Assembly: GCF_033842475.1 (NCBI RefSeq)
Contig: NZ_JAWXYB010000001.1
Span: 62,001-126,000 of the forward strand
Length of the DNA stretch: 64,000 nucleotides
Reading direction: 5' to 3'
Origin: Acidiphilium acidophilum
GTDB lineage: Bacteria; Pseudomonadota; Alphaproteobacteria; Acetobacterales; Acetobacteraceae
Under the pieces are notes generated by a model, which made no database searches, was not told the DNA's origin, and was given only the letters and a program-made list of their open reading frames with translations. The position numbers were made by a program, and so were the translations under genes. Positions 47,077-56,015 of this stretch are shown here, piece after piece; position 1 is the stretch's first letter, and the number at the start of each line of letters is the position of its first letter.

Positions 47077-47908
47077 CATCGAGGCACAGATCCTCCGCTA
47101 CTATCATGCCGAGAGATGGACCATCGGCACGATCGCCCAACAATTGCATATTCATCATAGCGTGGTGCGCCGAGTTCTGGGGCAAGCTGGTCTTCCCAGG
47201 ATTGGTTCACCGGCCCGCGCGTCGCGGATCGATCCCTATCTGCCGTTCATTCACCAGACCCTGGAGACGTTTCCCAGCCTGACCGCGAGCAGGCTTTATG
47301 CGATGGTCTGCGAGCGCGGTTATCGCGGCAGTCCTGACCATTTCCGCCACATCATCGCCTGCCACCGACCCCGGGCAAAAGTCGAGGCCTATTTGCGCCT
47401 GCGGACGCTGCCCGGCGAACAAGCGCAGGTGGATTGGGGCCATTTTGGCCACCTCGAGATCGGGCGCGCGCGGCGACCGCTGATGGCCTTCGTCATGGTG
47501 CTGAGTTATTCGCGCCAGATATTCCTGCGTTTCTATCCGGACGCGCGGATGGAGAACTTTCTGCGCGGCCACGTTGGGGCCTTTTCTGCCTGGGGCGGGG
47601 TTCCTCGTGTTTTGCTCTACGACAACCTTAAAAGTGCGGTTCTGGAACGGCGCGGTGATGCCATCCGCTTCCATCCCACCTTGCTGGGTTTTGCCGGGCA
47701 TTACCGCTATGAGCCGCGCCCCGTGGCGATCGCCCGCGGCAACGAGAAGGGGCGGGTCGAGCGGGCGATCCGCTACGTCCGCGATAGTTTTTTCGCCGCG
47801 CGCCGCTTCACCGATCTTGCCGATCTCAATACCCAGGCCGATGCTTGGTGCAACGGCCCGGCTGCCGACCGCCGCTGCCCCGAGGAATCACTGCGCAGCG
47901 TCCGCGAG

Positions 47909-49261
47909 GATTGAGCAACCTGATGTCTGGAAAATAGGGCGAGCGGGGGTCAGGCATCCTGGTAGTCCCACTTGATGTAGCCCTTGGTGTCGGCGGCCCA
48001 TTTTTCATCGATTTCGACGAGGACGGCGCTGACGAGGCGTTCGAGGGAGGCTTCGTTGGGGAAGACCCTGATTTTGGTGGTGCGGCGTTTGAGTTCCTGC
48101 TGGATGCCGCGTTCCATGGGGTTGGAAGTGCGAAGCCGGCGCTGGTGGGGTTCTGGCAGTGTGAAGACGGTGAGGCCTTCGGGGATATTTCGTTCGAGCC
48201 AATCGGCGAGCTTTGGTGCGGTGTCGCGATAGGCATTGACGAGGGTTGTGAGAGCGATCTGGGCAGCGGCGAGGGAATTTGCGTTCCAGACGGTCCGGAG
48301 TTCTGCGCCGATGCGTTTGCGGATGGCGTGGTTGGGGGCGTGGTGGATGGCGTTTTGGGCGAGGTGGAACTGGCATCGTTGCCAGTGTGCGGCGCCGAAG
48401 ACGGCGCGGCGTGCGGCGTGCAATCCGGCATGGTCATCGGAGACGATGAATTCGACGCCTCGCAGGCCACGCTGATGGAGGCTTTCGAGGAAGGCACGCC
48501 AATGGACTTCGGCCTCGGAAAGGGCGACCGAGACGCCGAGGACACGGCGGCGTTCATCGGGTCCGATGCCGATGGCCGAGAGCACGGCGGCATCGCGGAC
48601 GACGCCATTATCGCGCATTTTTTCATATCTGGCGTCGAGGATGAGGTAGCGGATCTCGGCGAGGGGTCGGGTGCGCCAGGCGGCGAGTTCGTCATCGAGC
48701 AGCTTGCTGGCGCGGCTGACCTGAGCGGAGGAGAGGCTTTCGATGCCGAATTCGCGCATGACGGCCTCGACGTCGCGGGTGGAGACGCCTTTGATGTACA
48801 TTTCGGCGACGGCGACCATGACGGCGCGGACCGAGCGTCGGCCGCGTTCGAGGGACTGTGGGTAGAAGGGTTCGCCCACGTGACCGGCGGTTTTGGGGAC
48901 ATCGACGGTGATCGACCCGGCCGGGGTATCGATCCGCTTGGGCTTGTAGCCATTGGCGTAACCCTGACGATCGGGGTTGCGCTCGTAGTGACTGGCGTGG
49001 AGGAAGCGTTCGCGCTCGATCTGCATGGCGAGTTCGAAGGTCCTGGCAAATACCGTGGCGATATCGCCTGCGCCGTTTTCGATCAGATGTTCCAAAAGTG
49101 CCTCGATAATCGTATCCTTTTTGGCGTCCATTCATCGGTCTCCATGTTGGTGTGAACAACTGCATGGAATACCAGAATGAACAGCCCTTGCCGGGGCATG
49201 CCCCGGCAAGGGCACCAACTCCCAACCCAAAATGAATTTCCAGACGTCAGGTTACACCACC
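47909..49261 (-). mobile_element. IS256-family element, copy 4
   Basis: 1353 bp in minus orientation, flanked by the 8-bp duplication tccgcgag (47901-47908 and 49262-49269). This is the innermost level of the ISL3/IS4/IS21/IS256 nest. Confidence 0.95.
47950..49131 (-). CDS. IS256-family transposase, copy 4
   Basis: Intact and identical to the other copies, oriented against istA. Confidence 0.95.
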   Translation of the reverse strand: MDAKKDTIIEALLEHLIENGAGDIATVFARTFELAMQIERERFLHASHYERNPDRQGYANGYKPKRIDTPAGSITVDVPKTAGHVGEPFYPQSLERGRRSVRAVMVAVAEMYIKGVSTRDVEAVMREFGIESLSSAQVSRASKLLDDELAAWRTRPLAEIRYLILDARYEKMRDNGVVRDAAVLSAIGIGPDERRRVLGVSVALSEAEVHWRAFLESLHQRGLRGVEFIVSDDHAGLHAARRAVFGAAHWQRCQFHLAQNAIHHAPNHAIRKRIGAELRTVWNANSLAAAQIALTTLVNAYRDTAPKLADWLERNIPEGLTVFTLPEPHQRRLRTSNPMERGIQQELKRRTTKIRVFPNEASLERLVSAVLVEIDEKWAADTKGYIKWDYQDA

Positions 49262-49906
49262 TCCGCGAGGTCTTCGCCGAGGAAGCCAAGCGGTTGCTCG
49301 CGTTACCCGACAACCCGGCACCTCTGCTCGAGCAGGTGGCGGTCAGGGTCGGCAAGATGCCCTATGTCCGCTTCGACCTGAACGATTACTCGGTTCCCCA
49401 CGATCATGTCCGGCGCGGGTTGACCATCCTCGCCGATCCGCAAGAGGTACGAATCGTCGATGGTAGCGCAGTGATTGCCCTCCATCCGCGCTGTTACGAC
49501 AAGGGTGCGCAGATCGAGGAGCCGGCCCATGTTCAGGCTCTGGTCGATCAGAAACGCTCGGCCCGCAAGCATCGCGCGACCGATCGTCTGGTGCGGGCGG
49601 CACCTGCCAGTCAGACCTTGCTGATGCGCGCCGCCGAGCGCGGCGAAAATCTCGGCGCCATCACCGCCACCTTGCTGCGGTTGCTCGATCGCTATGGGGC
49701 GGGTGAACTGCAAGCCAGTATTTGCGAAGCGCTGACTCGCAACGTTCCTCATCCCAATGCCGTCCGCCTCGCTCTCGATCGGCGGCGCGAGGAACGGGGC
49801 GCTGCGCCGCCGGTCGCTGCCGGACTGCCCGCCCATGTTCAGGCCCGCGATCGACCGGTCAAACCGCATGCCCTCGAAACATACGACCAGATCAAGGATT
49901 GTTCCG

Positions 49907-50671
49907 ATGACAACAACTGAACCTGAAGCCCTGCGGGCCCGCGCCGAGGCACTGCACCTGCATGGCCTGATCGCACATTGGCCCGAGGTTGCAACCCAAA
50001 CCTGGTTACCCCCGCTGCTTGCCTGGGAGGAACAAGAGCGATCCTGCCGCAGCCTGGAGCGCCGGCTGAAGACCGCCCACATCGGCCGCTTCAAGCCGCT
50101 TTGCGACTTCGACTGGTCCTGGCCAAAGCGATGCGATCGCGCCGCCATCGATGCCCTCATGGCGCTCGACTTCCTCGCCGACGCCTCCAACATCGTCTTC
50201 GTCGGCCCAAATGGCATCGGCAAGTCGACGTTGGCCCAGAATATTGCACACCAAACGTTGATCGCGGGGCATACCGTGCTGTTCACCAGCGCCGGCCAGA
50301 TGCTCGGCGACCTCGCCGCACTCGATAGTGATTCCGCTCTGCGCCGTCGGCTCCGCCACTACGCCCGCCCTCAACTCTTGGTCATCGATGAGGTCGGTTA
50401 CCTGGCCTACTCCAACCGTCATGCCGATCTCATGTTCGAGCTGATCTCACGGCGGTATCAGAACAAGAGTACCATCGTCACCACCAATCGACCGTTCGCT
50501 GAGTGGCGCGAGGTCTTCCCCAACGCGGCCTGCGTCGTGTCCCTGGTTGATCGCCTGATCCATAACGCCGAAATCATCGCGCTCGACGGCGAGTCCTACC
50601 GCCTCAAGGAAGCGCGCGAACGGGCGGATCAGCGCGCCGGCCAGCGCCGCGCCCGCAATGCAAAATCATGA
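49907..50671 (+). CDS. istB: IstB AAA+ ATPase of IS21 element 2 (copy b)
   Basis: 254 residues, same sequence as copy a with Walker A (GPNGIGKST) and Walker B ([10 protein letters not shown]) intact. The IS256 insertion in istA upstream probably cuts off its transcription unless an IS256 outward promoter serves it. Confidence 0.92.
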   Translation: MTTTEPEALRARAEALHLHGLIAHWPEVATQTWLPPLLAWEEQERSCRSLERRLKTAHIGRFKPLCDFDWSWPKRCDRAAIDALMALDFLADASNIVFVGPNGIGKSTLAQNIAHQTLIAGHTVLFTSAGQMLGDLAALDSDSALRRRLRHYARPQLLVIDEVGYLAYSNRHADLMFELISRRYQNKSTIVTTNRPFAEWREVFPNAACVVSLVDRLIHNAEIIALDGESYRLKEARERADQRAGQRRARNAKS

Positions 50672-50907
50672 CAAAATCCCGAAAGGGCCGTGCAAAGAAT
50701 CCGGCGCACTTGCAACCAATTATCCTCGAAATCCCGATCCACTGGACGCCAGATCAGGCCCTTGCGATCTTCGAGCTACTCGACGATCTGAGAGAAAAAA
50801 TCTGGGTCCGTTATAATTGCCAGATTCAGCGCATGATGCGCGAGCAACACCAAGCTGATCATTTCGAGGATATCGCCCCAATCGGCGGACCACCTCAGGT
50901 CTTCTGA
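50668..50907 (+). CDS. Small accessory protein of IS21 element 2 (copy b)
   Basis: 79 residues, same as in copy a, with the same 4-bp overlap with istB. Confidence 0.65.
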   Translation: MTKSRKGRAKNPAHLQPIILEIPIHWTPDQALAIFELLDDLREKIWVRYNCQIQRMMREQHQADHFEDIAPIGGPPQVF

Positions 50908-52782
50908 TCAACCGCCTCCGCGCCTTGGTGTGACGACCCCCCAGGCCGATTGCACACCGCCTCCGCGCTTCTCTTCAGCAACCATCCTGTGGTTCGACTA
51001 AAGCGGCCATCCTGTCGTCCCGACCTGCATACCAAAACACCGTCGCGCGCAGTGGCGGTCAAGGATGGCCGGAGGCCACCGCGCTCTTGCGCGGCGCGCA
51101 GCGTCCTTGACGGCCGCGAGCACGGCGGAACCATCAAAGCAGAAGGGCAGCACATCACCACCGCTCCATCAGGATCAGGCCGCCTTCGAAATCAGCCGAT
51201 ATATCTTCCCGCGCCGTTTATGCGCGGATTCTCACCGCCGCCAACAACCGTGGTGCCTGGCCGCCAGCACCACCGATGATACCGCGCGCCAACTGATCAA
51301 TCTCTACGCGAAACGCTGGACCATCGAACCGGGTTTCCGCGACACCAAAAATTTGCGCTTCGGCATGGGGATGGGCGCCATCCACGTCAGCACCCCAGAG
51401 CGGCGCGATCGCCTGTGGCTGCTCAATGCCTTCGCCGTCGCCCTGCTCACTCCGCTCGGCGCTACCGGAGAAGCGCTCGGCTATGACAGGCACCTCAAAT
51501 CCAATACCTCAAAGCGGCGGACCCACTCGCTCTTCCGGCAAGGATGCATGCTCTACGAACTCATCCCTAATATGCCAGAGCATCGCCTCCGCCCATTGAT
51601 CGAAAACTTCGCCCAAAACCTCGCTCAACAGTCAGTTTTCAACGCAACATTCGGTACGATATAGGAATGAGGGGAGTCCTGAGGCCCGGACGTGCAACCC
51701 TCGGCCCAGCGTCGAGCAAGATGGTCGTGAAAACCACTTGGTGTGTTTGATTTCGGCGCCATCACGTTGCGCTCTGGCAGCGCATCGAGTTGCACCCATT
51801 TCGTAACGGTGCGCCGACTGAACTTCGTCTGACGGACAATTGCGGTGATGCGATGGCCGGAAAGTTGCAAAGCTTTGACCTGGTTGAACTTGTCCGTATT
51901 GACGGCCCGGCGGGCTATTGAAACCAGCTGCCGATGTTCCACCAACGCTGGCTGCCGCCCGTGACCAATCCATCCGGCGAGGATCACGGGCTCGGCCTTG
52001 GTAAGCGACGGCGAGGGTTGCCTGTTGGGCCGAGGCGCGCGGCTTAATTGCTGCTCGATCGTCTTCTGGAAGTTCTGCAGCAATTGGAAGCGATCGGCCA
52101 CCTGCTTGGCCTGCGGCGCGCCCTGGCGAGCGCCTTCCGCGTAGAGACCGGCGCGATCTCGGCTGACGATCTCAATACCGGGATGCTGCGCCAGCCAATG
52201 GCCGGTGGCCTCTGCCGAACGGTCAGGCAGCACGTCAACCACCTCGCGCCGTTCAAGGTCGACCATGATCGTCCCGTAGCGGAACCCCCTCTGCCAAGCC
52301 CAGTCATCTACCCCGACCACCCGCACCGTTTCTGCCTCGGCGGGCGCGCCAGCATGGCGCTTGAGATGACGCAAAATCGTGTCATCACTCTGTGGCAGCC
52401 CCAGGCTAGCCATCAGGCGCTCCGCCGGACGACCGCCGGCGGCATGGCCGAAGAGCCTGGTCAAATTGGCCACCCGGCGGGTCCTTCGAGCAAACGGTAG
52501 GCCAATTTTGGGAAGCCGATCGCTGAACGTCTTGCGCGCGCACACTTGGTTCTGACATCGCCATCGTGAAAGGCACACGCGTAGCGTGACCGGCGTTCCC
52601 TGAGCCAGCAGGTCCTGCAGAAGGCGAACCTGCCAACCGTGACGCCGGCTAGAGCGCATATCACATCCGGGACAACGAGCGCTCCCCCGTCTCACGGCCG
52701 AGACCGTCCAGCGCCCGTCGCGGCACTCCGACCCCAAGAGCTCGAGGCCAGATCCAAGCGCCCATTTTGCATTTTTGATCAT

Positions 52783-52999
52783 GCCACATCAGCCCAGTCT
52801 CCGTTCCAGCCGTCAAGCAGCACCACGATCACACAAATTGAGGCAGAGCCGAAATGGTCAACCGATTGCCCTGGGGATCCACCACTTCGCCCTTGAATTT
52901 CAGACCCTTAGGCGTACCTGTAAGCGGACATCAAAGCGGACTTTTAGGCGGCCCTAGAGGCGACTTTTATTCACCTAATGAATTGGTATATAATGATCT
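52783..52999. other. ISL3 end and fic promoter region
   Basis: The first part is the 5' flank of the ISL3 element, whose outer repeat I could not fix. The last 80 bp carry the fic upstream repeats and a TATAAT box. Confidence 0.4.
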
Positions 53000-53020
53000 A
53001 TGGCTAGCAGAGAAGCGGAC
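52922..53020 (+). promoter_or_regulatory. fic operon promoter with AAGCGGAC repeats
   Basis: Three exact AAGCGGAC octamers at 52922-52929, 52934-52941 and 53013-53020 (the last inside fic), plus a related GCGACTTTTA at about 52960. A TATAAT box at 52989-52994 lies only 5 bp before the fic ATG, so a transcript starting there would have almost no leader. The repeats could be an operator for the Fic protein's C-terminal winged helix or another regulator; inference only. Confidence 0.4.
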
Positions 53021-54235
53021 TTAAAAGAGGACATTACAGCGGCACAAGACCGGGGCGAAAGCATCGGTCTGATGGAGTCGCTGCTGATTGGCGAAGGCTC
53101 ACGCCACCGGGCCGCGCTGACCGATCTGGCACTGGATCTGGCGCAGAAGAGCGCCGGCTTCCGGCGCTCATTACCCGAAAGCCTGCTGGCGTCGCTCGCC
53201 GATCTCGTGCGTTCGATGAACTGCTACTACAGCAACCTGATCGAAGGGCACGACACGCACCCGATCGATATCGAGCGCGCTCTCAAGGGGGATTACAGCA
53301 GCGACACCACAAAGCGTGACCTCCAGCTGGAGGCGAAAGCCCACATCACCGTCCAGCAATGGATCGACGGCGGCGGCGTGAGAGGTCGGGCCACCACCGC
53401 CGACGCCATCCGAGAAATCCACGAACGCTTCTGCGTCCTGCTGCCCGACGATCTCCTGTGGGTCGAGCACCCGACGACCAAAGAGCGAATCAAGGTGATC
53501 CCCGGCGGACTGCGTCCCCTTGATGTTTCCGTCGGCAGACACGTCCCGGTCAGCCCCGGTGCACTGCCGCGTTTCATGCAACGCTTCGAGGATGTCTACA
53601 GCAAACTCGGCAGGTCCGAGACAATCCTCGCAACGGCGGCGGCGCATCACCGCCTCGCCTGGATTCACCCGTTCCTCGACGGCAACGGTCGCGTTGCCCG
53701 GCTCATGTCGCATGCGATGCTGCTCGAAGCTCTCGAAACAGGCGCCGTCTGGTCCGTCGCGCGCGGTCTCGCCCGTAACGTCGACGCCTACAAAGGTCAC
53801 CTCGCCGCCTGTGATCTGCCCCGGCGCAACGATCTCGATGGAAGGGGCAATCTGAGTGAAGAGAATCTCGCTGAATTCACACGCTTCTTACTGACAACAT
53901 GCCTCGATCAGGTCATCTTCATGGAACGCCTGATGCAACCCGATCAACTGCGCGCCCGAATCCTGCTGTGGGCCGAGGAGGAAATCCGACTCAACAGATT
54001 ACCGCCGAAGTCCGGAGCCATTCTTGAAGCCGTTCTCTACCGTGGCGAACTGCCGCGCGGCGAAGCAGCCGCGATTGTCGGCACCGGCGACCGTCAGGCG
54101 CGACGCGTAGTCTCCGCCTTGACCGATCACGGTGTGCTCGTGTCAGAAAGCACGCGCGCGCATCTGCGCCTCGCCTTCCCCGCGACCCTCGCCTCGCGCT
54201 GGATGCCGGGGCTGTTCCCCGAGAGGACCGGCTGA
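53000..54235 (+). CDS. Fic-domain AMPylase-type protein with self-inhibitory helix
   Basis: 411 residues. An N-terminal inhibitory motif of class II Fic proteins is visible as S78-NLI-E82-G83 (YYSNLIEG). The Fic core is H223-PFLDGNGRVAR-234, complete with the catalytic His and phosphate-binding loop. A C-terminal winged-helix-like region (SGAILEAVLYRGELPRGEAAAIVGTGDRQARRVVSAL) suggests DNA binding. Fic enzymes transfer AMP or other phosphate-linked groups to target hydroxyls. The stop is one base before the ATG of the phosphoesterase gene, so the two are translated together. Confidence 0.85.
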   Translation: MASREADLKEDITAAQDRGESIGLMESLLIGEGSRHRAALTDLALDLAQKSAGFRRSLPESLLASLADLVRSMNCYYSNLIEGHDTHPIDIERALKGDYSSDTTKRDLQLEAKAHITVQQWIDGGGVRGRATTADAIREIHERFCVLLPDDLLWVEHPTTKERIKVIPGGLRPLDVSVGRHVPVSPGALPRFMQRFEDVYSKLGRSETILATAAAHHRLAWIHPFLDGNGRVARLMSHAMLLEALETGAVWSVARGLARNVDAYKGHLAACDLPRRNDLDGRGNLSEENLAEFTRFLLTTCLDQVIFMERLMQPDQLRARILLWAEEEIRLNRLPPKSGAILEAVLYRGELPRGEAAAIVGTGDRQARRVVSALTDHGVLVSESTRAHLRLAFPATLASRWMPGLFPERTG

Positions 54236-54236
54236 C

Positions 54237-56015
54237 ATGCATCCTATTTGCTGGCTCCACATCTCAGACATTCATATGCGCGTCAGCAAGATCTGGTCAC
54301 AGGATGTTGTGCTGAATGCGATGTGTGAGGACATTGCCAAGCAGCAGCGGGCCGGAGCGGCGTTCGATTTTATCCTGGTGACCGGTGATCTGGCCTTCTC
54401 AGGAAATGCCGAGGAGTACAAACTTGTAGCGAGCTTCTTTGACGCTGTGAGTGCCGCGTCAGGAGTGCCAGCGGACTTCATATTCTGTATACCCGGTAAC
54501 CACGACATAGACCGCGAACGCCAGAAGATGTGCTTCGCTGGCGCCAGGCAATTTGCGCAAAGCCAGAATCAGATCGATGATCTCCTGTCTTCCCGCGAGG
54601 ATATGGGGACGCTGCTAGCACGAGAGGAAAATTATCGGACCTTTCAGAACACCTATCTCAAGAATCAGCCCAGGGACTGGACGGATGATGGGCTCGGTTA
54701 CGTCGCAGTCGTAACCATCGAGAATGTTCGTGTGGCAATCGTTGGCCTCGATTCCGCGTGGCTCGCTGAAGGCGGAATAGCCGACCATGGCAAGCTGCTG
54801 ATCGGCGAGCACCAAGTCATCAACGCTTTGGAGCTGGCAAACAAAAACGACGCGCACATCATTGTCGGCATGGCGCATCATCCTTTTCAATTGCTCCAGG
54901 ACTTCGATCGGCGCCCGGTACAAAATCGTATTGAGGAACAGTGCCATTTCTTTCAGTGCGGGCACTTGCATGAGCCGGAGATACGGGCGACTGGGCTCAA
55001 CGCGTCAGGCTGCCTCACCCTCTCGGCAGGTGCGACGTATGAGACGCGCCAGTCTCAGAATACTTATTCGATTGTCACTGTTGATCTGATGCTTGGGACG
55101 CGCACCGTCAAAACAGTTCAATACCGGCCTGCCAAAGGCGATTTCACGTTTGCCGGAACCGGGAAATATCCGATTGAAATCGACCCGGCTGGAACGAGCA
55201 ATGTGGGCGAACTCGCCGCCGCGATAACGGCGTTTCAGGGTTCACTTTCGCCATTGTCGCACTATCTCGCTGCGTTGCTGCTCGATCAAAAGGCAGACCT
55301 GCCAATCCCGGCTCAAAAGGGTTACGTTTTCGGATCATTGGACGTGCTTCGCGATGAGCCCGAAAGCGAACTGAAACGAACGACGATGGGCTTCATCCCA
55401 TTCAAGAACGTCTTACGCGTTTTTTATGGCCGCACTCCAATTGCCGAAATTTTCACTCGGTACGGAGATGCCGTTGCTCAATATGGCACCGCGCTCCTGA
55501 AGGCATGCGCCGCGAATGCCGATCTCAAGAGCCGATTAGCTAGCGCTGAAAAAGATGCTTTAGCCATGGCGACGACCGCACCGGCGTCGTCGTTCATTCA
55601 CACGGTCTCATTGTTGGATGAGGTCGCCGCGGAACAGGACTGGATCCAATTAAGGGACCTTTCGGAACGGCACAAGGGCTCGTCCATACCGGAGTTGGCG
55701 CATAGGGCCACACGATATTTCGCACTGTCTTTGAGCCATTCCACCGAGGCCAAAGACAACGAACATGCTATTTCCCTTTATCGGTCGATGACCTCCGAGG
55801 CACACGCGGAAGCTGAGGACGCAGCTATGCTCACGACGCTGTTCTGTGGCGCGAAAAGGTACGACGAAGCAAAGAGCACCGTTCTGGACGGTATCGCGAA
55901 GTATCCGGATAAAGCTGCGGCATTTGTCGAAATCGGGCAACGAGTCGTCGAAGCGACGGGAGACAAAAAATTTCGTAATCAGATTGATGAAGCGGTGAAA
56001 GCGAGGCGGTGGTGA
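54237..56015 (+). CDS. Calcineurin-like metallophosphoesterase with helical C-terminus
   Basis: 592 residues from the ATG at 54237. Metallophosphoesterase ligands appear in order: D11-I-H13 (HISDIHM), G50-D51 (VTGDLAFSG), GNHD 87-90 (IPGNHDID), then GMAHHPF and GHLHEPE. After about residue 300 comes a region of no known fold, ending in TPR-like helices (HAISLYRSMTSEAHAEAEDAAM...AKRYDEAKSTVLDGI). It could cleave a phosphodiester such as a nucleotide signal or nucleic acid, or reverse Fic modification. The stop overlaps the start of the GHKL ATPase gene. Confidence 0.85.
   Translation: MHPICWLHISDIHMRVSKIWSQDVVLNAMCEDIAKQQRAGAAFDFILVTGDLAFSGNAEEYKLVASFFDAVSAASGVPADFIFCIPGNHDIDRERQKMCFAGARQFAQSQNQIDDLLSSREDMGTLLAREENYRTFQNTYLKNQPRDWTDDGLGYVAVVTIENVRVAIVGLDSAWLAEGGIADHGKLLIGEHQVINALELANKNDAHIIVGMAHHPFQLLQDFDRRPVQNRIEEQCHFFQCGHLHEPEIRATGLNASGCLTLSAGATYETRQSQNTYSIVTVDLMLGTRTVKTVQYRPAKGDFTFAGTGKYPIEIDPAGTSNVGELAAAITAFQGSLSPLSHYLAALLLDQKADLPIPAQKGYVFGSLDVLRDEPESELKRTTMGFIPFKNVLRVFYGRTPIAEIFTRYGDAVAQYGTALLKACAANADLKSRLASAEKDALAMATTAPASSFIHTVSLLDEVAAEQDWIQLRDLSERHKGSSIPELAHRATRYFALSLSHSTEAKDNEHAISLYRSMTSEAHAEAEDAAMLTTLFCGAKRYDEAKSTVLDGIAKYPDKAAAFVEIGQRVVEATGDKKFRNQIDEAVKARRW

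Larger units (their letters stand above)
47060..49920 (+). pseudogene. istA: istA of IS21 element 2 copy b, split by IS256 copy 4
   Basis: The first 283 codons (47060-47908) match copy a and include the DDE core. The frame is cut within LRSVRE and resumes after the element (49270 on) as [16 protein letters not shown] to the stop at 49920. Copy a keeps an intact istA that could act in trans. Confidence 0.92.
46283..51246 (+). mobile_element. IS21-type element 2, copy b, containing IS256 copy 4
   Basis: Same ends as copy a, flanked by the 5-bp duplication accgt (46278-46282 and 51247-51251). Subtracting IS256 (1353 bp) and its 8-bp duplication leaves 3603 bp, exactly the length of copy a. Both copies lie in the same orientation. 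Confidence 0.93.
45535..51664 (+). pseudogene. IS4-family transposase of element B, split by IS21 element 2 copy b
   Basis: The N-terminal part begins at the ATG at 45535 (ribosome-binding site GGAGGA) and holds both catalytic Asp residues (VVAMDWTEFDAD; IVADRGFGDHK), ending KGMKEP at 46282. After the inner element the frame resumes at 51252 as WCLAASTTDDTARQL and carries the Glu signature YAKRWTIEPGFRDTKNLRFG to a TAG at 51662-51664. Excision of the insert and one accgt copy restores the gene exactly. Confidence 0.92.
45345..51683 (+). mobile_element. IS4-family element B, containing IS21 element 2 copy b
   Basis: Ends CTCATCCATCCCCTCATA and the inverse CTCAGGACTCCCCTCATT, with a 9-bp target duplication, gcccggacg, at 45336-45344 and 51684-51692. 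Without the inner insertion the element is 1370 bp. It is a diverged relative of IS4 element A. Confidence 0.92.
45037..52782 (-). pseudogene. ISL3-family transposase, split by the IS4/IS21/IS256 nest and 3'-truncated
   Basis: From the ATG at 52782 the protein has the N-terminal zinc ribbon (CPGC...RRHGW), CQNQVC with a second cysteine pair, the DDE core start VVGVDDWAWQRGFRYGTIMVDL and the later helical region up to LARRWAEGCTSG at 51693. IS4 element B follows. The frame resumes at 45344 as LLLEIRDLGYTGSLSHLGRLLAGW, typical of ISL3. It ends prematurely at 45037 (ISPAFACAAECNRKVA), short of the usual end, so the 3' end is also lost. Confidence 0.85.
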
